This document shows, one piece after another, positions 1-5,725 of a DNA stretch of 13,240 bases. A program made the position numbers and the translations under genes. Within the stretch, counting starts at the first letter, position 1. Each line of letters opens with the position of its first letter. Below the pieces are notes generated by a model. That model was not told the origin of the DNA. It made no database searches and saw only the letters and a program-made list of their open reading frames with translations. The stretch comes from UBA6183 sp046314755 (lineage in GTDB: Bacteria > Bacteroidota > Bacteroidia > UKL13-3). Where the stretch lies: NCBI GenBank assembly GCA_046314755.1, contig JBKDBG010000081.1, positions 1-13,240 of the forward strand. Direction: 5' to 3'.

Positions 1-1
1 G

Positions 2-451
2 TTGAGTGCAAATGTGATGCTAACCAAATTCGGATTTATTTCAGCCGATTTAGAAATGGTTGATTACCGCAATGGTAGATTAACTTCAGGCACCTATGCC
101 TTCAGCAGTGAAAACAGAAGAGCACAACAAGTGCTGAACGAAGCCTATATTTTACGTGTAGGTTCAGAGTTTAAATTGGATGACCATTGGCGATTTCGTT
201 TAGGATATAACTATGCCTCTTCGCCCTATCAATCCAATGCAACCGGAGTGAATAATGCTGATTTGGCTCGGCAATCTTATTCAACAGGGTTTGGCTACAC
301 CGATGGACATTATTTTTTAGACTTAGCCGGTATGCTCACTCAGTTTAAAGAATACTATACACCTTATGAGGTGGACGGAGGTTTTACACCAACCGGTGTA
401 GTTACCAATAGATTTTACAATTTTGTTTTATCAACCGGAGTTAGGTTTTAA
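2..451 (+). CDS. FadL/OmpP1-family outer membrane transport protein, C-terminal part (5' truncated by window edge)
   Basis: The reading frame is open at the left edge and ends in TAA at 449-451, so only about the last 149 residues are present. The visible part alternates polar and hydrophobic residues like a beta barrel: segments such as LRVGSEFKL, RFRLGYNYASSPY, YSTGFGYT and YFLDLAGML, ending FVLSTGVRF with a terminal Phe. That terminal aromatic residue is the usual outer-membrane insertion signal. The pattern of 'RVG.E.....R.R.GY.Y...PY' followed by 'S.G.GY....YFLDL' is familiar from the OmpP1/FadL/TodX family, which imports fatty acids, aromatics or other hydrophobic molecules across the outer membrane. 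The substrate cannot be read from this fragment. The N-terminal plug domain and signal peptide lie outside the window. The TTG at position 2 is not the real start. Confidence 0.8.
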   Translation: MSANVMLTKFGFISADLEMVDYRNGRLTSGTYAFSSENRRAQQVLNEAYILRVGSEFKLDDHWRFRLGYNYASSPYQSNATGVNNADLARQSYSTGFGYTDGHYFLDLAGMLTQFKEYYTPYEVDGGFTPTGVVTNRFYNFVLSTGVRF

Positions 452-457
452 TGTTTG

Positions 458-490
458 TTGCGGCAATCATGCATGCGAATGTTAACTTTG
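458..490 (+). promoter_or_regulatory. Candidate Bacteroidota-type promoter for the patatin gene
   Basis: TAACTTTG at 483-490 is an exact match to the Bacteroidota -7 element TAnnTTTG. A TTG at 458-460 lies 22 bases upstream, within the usual range for the -33 element. Transcription would start a few bases before the ATG at 501, giving a very short leader. Assigned from sequence match only. Confidence 0.45.
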
Positions 491-500
491 CAGCATATCC

Positions 501-1271
501 ATGAGTTCAACCATTAAAACCGGAATTGTTTTATCAGGCGGAGGTGCCCGAGGCTTTGCACATATTGGCGTACTCAAAGCATTAAATGAAGCAGGCATTT
601 ATCCCGAAATGATATCAGCAGTTAGTGCAGGGAGTATTGTTGGGGTATTGTATGCCGATGGATTTGCTCCGGATGAAATTTTCGAACTCTTTAAGAAGTT
701 AGATATTTTTAAAATACTGAAATTTTATCGCCCGGCCTTTGGCATGTTAAAAGCTGACGGATTAGAAAAAGCTCTTCGTCAAAATTTACGTTCAAAAAAT
801 ATAGAATCATTACCTATTCCTGTAACCATTTGCGCCACCAATTTTAGTAAAGCACAAACAGCGTTTTTTACACAAGGCGATATTGTATCAACCGTTTTAG
901 CCAGCAGCGCCATTCCGGTTGTTATTAAACCCATACAATTGCAAGGTGATTATTATGTAGACGGGGGATTAATGAATAATCTACCCGTTGAACCTTTGCT
1001 GGGTGTATGTAATGAAATTATTGGGGTGAATGTAAATCCGGTGAAACAGTCAGGGAGTTTTGCTTCATTTAGAAATTACACCGATCGCATTGTGCATCTG
1101 GCATTAAGAGCCAATATTCAAAACAATATTCAAAAGTGTGATGTGTATATTGAACCTCCCGGATTAATGGATTATCATATTTTTAATATCTCCTCAGCTA
1201 AAAAAATATTTGATATTGGTTATGTGCACACTAAGCAGTTAATCAAGAACATGCAAAAGGAAATGGAATAA
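501..1271 (+). CDS. Patatin-like phospholipase (RssA-type)
   Basis: A 256-residue protein with the patatin serine-lipase pattern. A glycine-rich oxyanion loop GGGARG lies at residues 13-18. The nucleophile elbow contains Ser42 (AVSAG, residues 40-44), and the second catalytic residue is Asp154 in VDGG (153-156), giving a Ser-Asp dyad. The family hydrolyses acyl esters of phospholipids or other lipids. This short form without extra domains resembles bacterial RssA-like proteins. No signal peptide or membrane segment is seen, so it is probably cytosolic or peripheral to the inner membrane. One departure is visible: the first Gly of the GxSxG elbow is Ala40. It sits 49 bases after the FadL-like gene with its own candidate promoter, so it may not be in the same transcript. 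A lipid-related role beside a FadL-like importer is plausible but inferred. Confidence 0.9.
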   Translation: MSSTIKTGIVLSGGGARGFAHIGVLKALNEAGIYPEMISAVSAGSIVGVLYADGFAPDEIFELFKKLDIFKILKFYRPAFGMLKADGLEKALRQNLRSKNIESLPIPVTICATNFSKAQTAFFTQGDIVSTVLASSAIPVVIKPIQLQGDYYVDGGLMNNLPVEPLLGVCNEIIGVNVNPVKQSGSFASFRNYTDRIVHLALRANIQNNIQKCDVYIEPPGLMDYHIFNISSAKKIFDIGYVHTKQLIKNMQKEME

Positions 1272-1312
1272 TATGTAAGGGTTTAATTAAATTGAATTGG
1301 TTTGGCATTGCT

Positions 1313-1342
1313 TTTGAAATAACAGGAATAAATTTAAGTTTG
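1313..1342 (+). promoter_or_regulatory. Candidate Bacteroidota-type promoter for the first LPP20-like lipoprotein
   Basis: TTTG at 1313-1316 is followed, after an 18-base spacer, by TAAGTTTG at 1335-1342. Both match the Bacteroidota -33 (TTTG) and -7 (TAnnTTTG) elements with normal spacing. The ATG of the downstream gene at 1361 lies 18 bases after the -7 element. This is one of the best promoter matches in the window. Confidence 0.6.
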
Positions 1343-1360
1343 AATAAATAAATTACGACT

Positions 1361-1960
1361 ATGAAAACTACTATGAATAAGGTGCTAAGCGCAGCTATTT
1401 TATTAACAGGGATAGCTTCTGTTTCTGTTTCGTGTAAATCAAAAAAAGCAACACCTATTGAGCAACAAACAGGTGCTGTAGAAATTTCAGTTCCTTTCTC
1501 AGGCAAGGAATTTCAAACCGATAAGGAAAACTTCCGTGCCCGTTCATCAGGCAACAGTCCTGATATGGTTACCGCTAAAAAAATTGCTCTTCAAAACGCT
1601 AAGAGTGAAATGGCGGGCATGATTCAATCTACCATGAAGAAAGTTACCGAACAATACACCCAACAACGCCAAATGGGAAACACCCAAGAATTTAACAATA
1701 AGTTTGAAGAATTGGCGCGTGAGGTAACCAACCAAACGCTTACGGATGTGGGTGTAATTGGCGAAAAAATTTACAAAGAAACCAATGGTACGTTTACTTA
1801 TTGGGTAGCGATTCAAGCAAATAAACAAACTGTTTTGGAGGGTATGACCAAAACCATCAGCCAAAATCAAAAACTGGCTCAAGACTACGACAAGAAAAAA
1901 TTCGAAGAAATTTTTAACAGTGAAATGGATAAGTTGGCCAAAGAAAGAGGCGGAAACTAA
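1361..1960 (+). CDS. LPP20-like lipoprotein, short form
   Basis: A 199-residue protein with an N-terminal export signal: Lys at 2 and 7, a hydrophobic stretch 8-23, then SVSC with Cys25 as the likely lipidation site. The lipobox is loose (Ser at -3), but Bacteroidota lipoboxes often are. The residues after Cys25 (KSKKA) are basic with no acidic surface-export signal, suggesting attachment facing the periplasm. The body from about residue 55 has the LPP20-type pattern: a helix rich in Ala/Lys ('TAKKIALQNAKSEMAGMI') followed by a Gln/Glu-rich amphipathic region and a strand pair ending 'TFTYWVAIQ'. The C-terminal 40 residues look helical and charged. The next gene has the same arrangement, so the two are probably distant paralogues. 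The molecular role is unknown; LPP20-type proteins are envelope lipoproteins of mostly undefined function. Confidence 0.75.
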   Translation: MKTTMNKVLSAAILLTGIASVSVSCKSKKATPIEQQTGAVEISVPFSGKEFQTDKENFRARSSGNSPDMVTAKKIALQNAKSEMAGMIQSTMKKVTEQYTQQRQMGNTQEFNNKFEELAREVTNQTLTDVGVIGEKIYKETNGTFTYWVAIQANKQTVLEGMTKTISQNQKLAQDYDKKKFEEIFNSEMDKLAKERGGN

Positions 1961-1979
1961 CCAGTAAAATTTCACCACC

Positions 1980-2013
1980 AAAAGAACACATAGCTGTTGT
2001 TATGTGTTCTTTT
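1980..2013 (+). terminator. Strong intrinsic terminator between the two LPP20-like genes
   Basis: A perfect 13-bp stem: AAAAGAACACATA at 1980-1992 pairs with TATGTGTTCTTTT at 2001-2013, around an 8-base loop (1993-2000). The right arm ends in four T, followed by ATTTTA. The A- and T-rich stem ends make it potentially active on both strands. It begins 20 bases after the stop of the upstream gene. It contains an ATG (2002) in frame with the downstream gene, which argues that this ATG is not the real start. Confidence 0.8.
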
Positions 2014-2031
2014 ATTTTAGGCACTCAGTTC

Positions 2032-3420
2032 ATGCATAAAAACATTACATATTATTTTCTGCTATTGTTATTTGTGTCCGCTTGTCGTTCGGGTGAAACG
2101 CACAAAAAAGTACCGGCATGGGTTAGCCAAAGGCCGGTGAACGAGGCCTATTATGTAGGTATAGGTATTGTAAATAAACAAACCGGTACCGCTAACTACC
2201 AAGCAACTGCCAAAAAGGAAGCGCTTAATGATTTAATTTCTGAAATAAAAGTAACGGTTTCTTCTAACTCGGTGTTGCAACAAATGCAAAACAATGCAGA
2301 GTTTAAACAACAATTTGAGAGCCAGGTTAAAGTTACTGCATTAAATGAAATTGAAAATTATGAAGTGGCAGGAAGTTGGGAAAATGAAACCAACTTTTGG
2401 ATTTACCTTAGATTAAACAAAGCCCAATATGCCGAGTTGAGAAGAAGGCGTATGCAAAGTGCAGTTGAACGCGCGGAAGACTTTTTTAGCAGGGCCGAAA
2501 CCATGAATATGGTTGATAATTATGCGCAAGTATTAAAGTTGAAATTAAAAGCATTGGCAACGGTGCAAGATTATTTGAATGAAGAAATCATTACCGAGCA
2601 CAAAGGAAAACAAGTATACTTGGTGAATGAGATTTTAGCTTCCATTCAACAACAACTTTTCCAAGTGAAGGTAAGAAGCTTAACCGGAACCTTAACCGGC
2701 AAGGTGGGTAAGCCTATTCAAACTCCTTTTGATGTAATGGTGCTATTTAATGATTCAACCTTAGCCCAACAAAAAATTGCTTTTGTACCCATGATGATGA
2801 AAACAGAACAGGGAAGAATGGAATATGGAACCAGCACAGAAACAGATCACTTGGGTATTGCCTCTTTTTCCATAGGAAGAATTTTGGGCAAAGAACCCAT
2901 ACAATTATTGCGCATTGGTATAGATGTAAGTGGTTTTTTAAAAACCGATTCCTTGAATTTTGCACTCAAAAACGTACTGAAAAATATTGATGTGCCGAGT
3001 ACATTAATTAGGGTACAAGTGCAGCCCATAAAAGTATTTGTACAAACTATTGAAAAAAACCTTTCCAAAGAAATGGGTGTACACCCACTTGAAAATTTAC
3101 TAAAAAGACAATTGGGTGATGCAGGTTGCAATTTTGTAACCAATAAAAATGAAGCCGATTACGTATTGATGGTTAATGCCAATACCAAACCATTAGGAGT
3201 AATTTGGGGCAATATGCAAACGGCAGCGCTTGATGCCACTTTTTCTTTGATTGATCAAAAAAGCGGAGCTGAAATTTTTAAAGATGCCATACAAGATTTA
3301 CGAGGTTTTCAAACCACTCCGGAAAATGCCGGCCTCGATGCCTATAAAACTGCACAGAATCAAGCCACTAAAAACGTTATTCCAAAACTTTTGGAAGAGT
3401 TGTTAAAGGTTGAAAAATAA
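2032..3420 (+). CDS. LPP20-domain lipoprotein, long form with C-terminal domain
   Basis: I place the start at the ATG at 2032, giving 462 residues. It directly begins a good lipoprotein signal (MHKN, hydrophobic 5-17, lipobox VSAC with Cys18). The in-frame ATG 30 bases upstream lies inside a terminator stem and would spoil the signal peptide. Residues 28-145 form the LPP20-like domain: 'PAWVSQRPV' and 'YYVGIGI', then the Ala/Lys helix 'ATAKKEALNDLISEI', Gln-rich helices and a strand pair at 'TNFWIYLRL'. A helical linker leads to a central beta-rich region. A C-terminal domain of about 130 residues contains 'ADYVLMVNANT', 'LDATFSLIDQKSGAEI' and a closing amphipathic helix, a pattern that recalls CsgG/LpoB-like folds; this comparison is inference. 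It is probably anchored in an envelope membrane facing the periplasm. It may be transcribed by readthrough from the shorter paralogue upstream. Exact function unknown. Confidence 0.75.
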   Translation: MHKNITYYFLLLLFVSACRSGETHKKVPAWVSQRPVNEAYYVGIGIVNKQTGTANYQATAKKEALNDLISEIKVTVSSNSVLQQMQNNAEFKQQFESQVKVTALNEIENYEVAGSWENETNFWIYLRLNKAQYAELRRRRMQSAVERAEDFFSRAETMNMVDNYAQVLKLKLKALATVQDYLNEEIITEHKGKQVYLVNEILASIQQQLFQVKVRSLTGTLTGKVGKPIQTPFDVMVLFNDSTLAQQKIAFVPMMMKTEQGRMEYGTSTETDHLGIASFSIGRILGKEPIQLLRIGIDVSGFLKTDSLNFALKNVLKNIDVPSTLIRVQVQPIKVFVQTIEKNLSKEMGVHPLENLLKRQLGDAGCNFVTNKNEADYVLMVNANTKPLGVIWGNMQTAALDATFSLIDQKSGAEIFKDAIQDLRGFQTTPENAGLDAYKTAQNQATKNVIPKLLEELLKVEK

Positions 3421-3425
3421 GGTGA

Positions 3426-3755
3426 TTAATCCTCATAAATCAATTCATCCATAAAACTTCTAAACTCGTTGGAGGTTTTGTGGTCCCCAATTTTTTGTGC
3501 CAAATGCAAGCCATGGTCTAATATTTTTACGGCCTCATTATCTCTGTTTGTTTTTTGTAATACAATGGCCAACTGGTAGTGGCAAGCAATGTTATCCGGC
3601 TCGATGGCCAGTACTTTTCGAAAATAAGCTTCGGCATCATCTAATTTTTGTGCACCCATATGTTCCATTCCCATCGCATAGAGTAAGAAGGTGTCATTGG
3701 GGTTTTTCTCTAACATTTCAATTAGTTTTAAAAGCCTGTTATTTGACATTTCCAT
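3426..3755 (-). CDS. Small tetratricopeptide-repeat (TPR) protein
   Basis: A 109-residue all-helical protein. Residues 20-55 form one TPR with the expected small and aromatic positions (LYAMGMEHMGAQKLDDAEAY, then FRKVLAIEPDN). Residues 56-94 form a second (CHYQLAIVLQKTNRDNEAV, then KILDHGLHLA). A capping helix follows. There is no signal peptide, so it is probably a cytosolic adaptor or protein-interaction module. The start could equally be the Met two codons downstream (3749). The gene converges on the lipoprotein gene with only five bases between stop codons. It diverges from etfB across a 50-base spacer, so the two promoters must be closely packed. The partner protein cannot be told from sequence. 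Confidence 0.85.
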   Translation of the reverse strand: MEMSNNRLLKLIEMLEKNPNDTFLLYAMGMEHMGAQKLDDAEAYFRKVLAIEPDNIACHYQLAIVLQKTNRDNEAVKILDHGLHLAQKIGDHKTSNEFRSFMDELIYED

Positions 3756-3771
3756 AAAAACAAAATTTAAT

Positions 3772-3779
3772 TAGTTTTG
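3772..3779 (+). promoter_or_regulatory. Candidate -7 element for etfBA
   Basis: TAGTTTTG at 3772-3779 matches TAnnTTTG and lies 26 bases before the etfB ATG in the short divergent spacer. No well-spaced -33 TTTG was found: the nearest, at 3742-3745, is 26 bases away, slightly too far. Moderate to weak support. Confidence 0.35.
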
Positions 3780-3805
3780 TCACTTATTTAGAAACCTATT
3801 TTTTT

Positions 3806-4543
3806 ATGAAGATATTAGTATGTATCAGCAACGTTCCGGATACCACAACGAAGGTAACGTTTACCGACAACAATACGAAGTTTAATACGCAAGGCGTTCA
3901 GTTTATCATCAACCCATATGATGAGCTGGCTTTAACACGCGCTTTGGAAATTACAGAAAAGCAAGGAGGAACAGTAACAGCTGTTAATGTTGGACTTGCT
4001 GATACAGAACCAAGCATACGTAAAGCATTGGCTATTGGCGCAAATGATGCGGTGCGTATTAATGCAGAGCCTGTTGATGCCTATTTTGTGGCAGAACAAA
4101 TTGCTGCTTATGCCAAGGCTGAAAATTTTGATTTAATCCTAACCGGACGTGAGTCAATTGATTATAACAGCGGCTTAGTTGCCGGTTTATTGGGAGAAAT
4201 GTTAGGCATCCCATCAGTAAACGTGATCACCTCTATTGAAATTGAAAATGGTGTAGCAACCATGGAAAGAGATATTGATGGTGGACGAGAGAAGTTAACT
4301 TGTAAACTGCCACTAGTAGCCAGTGCTCAAAAAGAATTAACAGAACCTCGAATCCCGAATATGCGTGGTATTATGGCTGCCCGCACCAAGCCCTTAAAAG
4401 TGGTTGAGCCAACCGGAAGCAACGCATTATCAACCACAGTTGGTTATGAGTTGCCGGCTGCTAAAGGCGGAGTAAAACTCATCCCTGCCGACCAAGCCGA
4501 ACAATTAATTGATTTATTACAAAACGAAGCAAAAGTTATTTAA
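3806..4543 (+). CDS. etfB: Electron transfer flavoprotein beta subunit
   Basis: A 245-residue protein, the usual EtfB length. It starts with the family's Rossmann-like strand 'MKILVCISNVPDT' and has 'INPYDELAL' at residues 36-44, typical of EtfB/FixA. The region 'VGLADTEPSIRKALAIGA' is the expected nucleotide-binding helix. The sequence 'ERDIDGGREKLTCKLPLVA' fits the EtfB signature (R-x2-D-G-G-x-E-x-L-x4-P). With EtfA it forms a soluble heterodimer holding FAD and AMP. The dimer takes electrons from acyl-CoA dehydrogenases and similar enzymes and passes them to the quinone pool through ETF-quinone oxidoreductase. No dehydrogenase or ETF-QO gene lies in the window. It is followed after a single base by etfA, so the two are surely cotranscribed and probably translationally coupled. 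Confidence 0.95.
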   Translation: MKILVCISNVPDTTTKVTFTDNNTKFNTQGVQFIINPYDELALTRALEITEKQGGTVTAVNVGLADTEPSIRKALAIGANDAVRINAEPVDAYFVAEQIAAYAKAENFDLILTGRESIDYNSGLVAGLLGEMLGIPSVNVITSIEIENGVATMERDIDGGREKLTCKLPLVASAQKELTEPRIPNMRGIMAARTKPLKVVEPTGSNALSTTVGYELPAAKGGVKLIPADQAEQLIDLLQNEAKVI

Positions 4544-4544
4544 T

Positions 4545-5519
4545 ATGATTTTAGTATACGCAGAAAATATTGACGGGAACTTCAAAAAATCAACGTTTGA
4601 AGCCATTACTTACGGAGCCGATTTAGCGGCTGCCAACAATACTCAATGTGTTGCAGTTTGTATTGGCCAAGTGGAAGAATCAAAATTGGCTGATTTGGCT
4701 AAGTATGGTGCCGATAAAGTTGTTACGGTTAAAGGCGATAAATTAAATCAATTTGTTGCAGAAGCTCATGCAAAAGCATTTGCACAAGTTGCAAAGGCTG
4801 AAGCCGTATCAGTAGCGGTTATATCAAATACCTATTCGGGTAAATCAATTGCTCCTCGTGTGGCGGCTTCATTACAAGCTGCAGTGGCTACGGGAGTAAT
4901 TAGCATGCCTGAAGCAGGTTCGGCATTTAAAGTGCGCAAATCGGTATTTAGCGGTAAAGCTTTTGCTGATGTGTTATTAAATACGCCTGTGAAGGTCTTG
5001 GCCATCACACCAAATACATTCAGTATAAAAGAATGGAATAAAACGCTACAAGTTGCTTCTATTGATGCAGGTATTAGCGATACTGATGTGGTAACTAACC
5101 CGGTTGAGGTATCGCGCGTTACCGGAAAAATTGCGTTAACAGAAGCGGAGCTGGTAGTAAGCGCTGGTCGTGGAATGAAAGGTCCTGAAAATTGGGGAAT
5201 GATTGAAGAGCTTGCAGATATTTTAGGTGCTGCAACCGCTTGTTCAAAACCGGTAAGCGATATGCATTGGAGACCACACAGTGAGCACGTAGGACAAACG
5301 GGTATTACCATCAAACCGAATTTATACATTGCCATTGGCATTAGTGGTGCCATTCAACATTTGGCCGGAGTTAGCTCAAGTAAAGTAATTGTGGCCATCA
5401 ATAAAGATCCTGAAGCTCCATTTTTTAAAGCGGCTGATTATGGTATCGTGGGAGATGCTTTTGAAGTATTGCCTAAATTGATTGCTGCGGCTAAAAAAGT
5501 GAAAGCAGCAGCTCATTAA
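4545..5519 (+). CDS. etfA: Electron transfer flavoprotein alpha subunit
   Basis: The ATG at 4545, one base after the etfB stop, starts 'MILVYAENIDGNFKKSTFEA', the normal EtfA N-terminus, giving 324 residues. An in-frame ATG at 4509 lies inside etfB and would add 12 unlike residues, so I reject it. The C-terminal FAD domain is complete: 'SAGRGM', the VGQTG loop at residues 249-253, and the signature 'LYIAIGISGAIQHLAG' (260-275), followed by 'SSKVIVAINKDPEAPFF'. These match the EtfA FAD-binding consensus. It carries the redox-active FAD of the heterodimer. A strong terminator follows 28 bases after the stop, marking the end of a two-gene operon. Confidence 0.96.
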   Translation: MILVYAENIDGNFKKSTFEAITYGADLAAANNTQCVAVCIGQVEESKLADLAKYGADKVVTVKGDKLNQFVAEAHAKAFAQVAKAEAVSVAVISNTYSGKSIAPRVAASLQAAVATGVISMPEAGSAFKVRKSVFSGKAFADVLLNTPVKVLAITPNTFSIKEWNKTLQVASIDAGISDTDVVTNPVEVSRVTGKIALTEAELVVSAGRGMKGPENWGMIEELADILGAATACSKPVSDMHWRPHSEHVGQTGITIKPNLYIAIGISGAIQHLAGVSSSKVIVAINKDPEAPFFKAADYGIVGDAFEVLPKLIAAAKKVKAAAH

Positions 5520-5547
5520 TAATAGTAAAATTGTCATTTGATAGCAG

Positions 5548-5583
5548 GAAGGCGGCCTCGCGTAGCGAGGCCGCCTTCTTTTT
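5548..5583 (+). terminator. GC-rich intrinsic terminator after etfBA
   Basis: A perfect 14-bp stem: 5548-5561 (GAAGGCGGCCTCGC) pairs with 5565-5578 (GCGAGGCCGCCTTC). The loop is three bases (GTA), and five T follow at 5579-5583. The stem is much richer in G and C than the surroundings. Confidence 0.93.
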
Positions 5584-5725
5584 GTAAGCCCACTTACCCC
5601 GAAATTGAACACTTAAACTTATTGTCTAAATCAATCGGAATCTTATTAGCATGCCGTTTTTTGTAGTAGTATTATTACATTGCATGTTCAATAAATCAAT
5701 TAAAGTTGTAAAATTTTTTACTTTC

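Noticed and set aside
1547..1981. Open frame (144 codons) on the - strand opposite the short LPP20 gene
   Set aside because: The translation is Phe/Leu-rich, as expected from the reverse of Lys/Glu-rich codons. The + strand gene has a promoter, a signal peptide and a terminator.
4509..4544. Upstream in-frame ATG for etfA overlapping etfB
   Set aside because: It adds 12 residues unlike any EtfA start. The ATG at 4545 gives the canonical N-terminus.
4832..5353. Long open frame (173 codons) on the - strand opposite etfA
   Set aside because: It lies wholly within the well-supported etfA gene, and its translation is low-complexity Ser/Ala/Pro without a recognisable domain. It is a shadow frame.
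5651..5725. Upstream in-frame ATG for the PNGase F-like gene
   Set aside because: It would place 25 residues before a clean signal peptide that begins at 5726.
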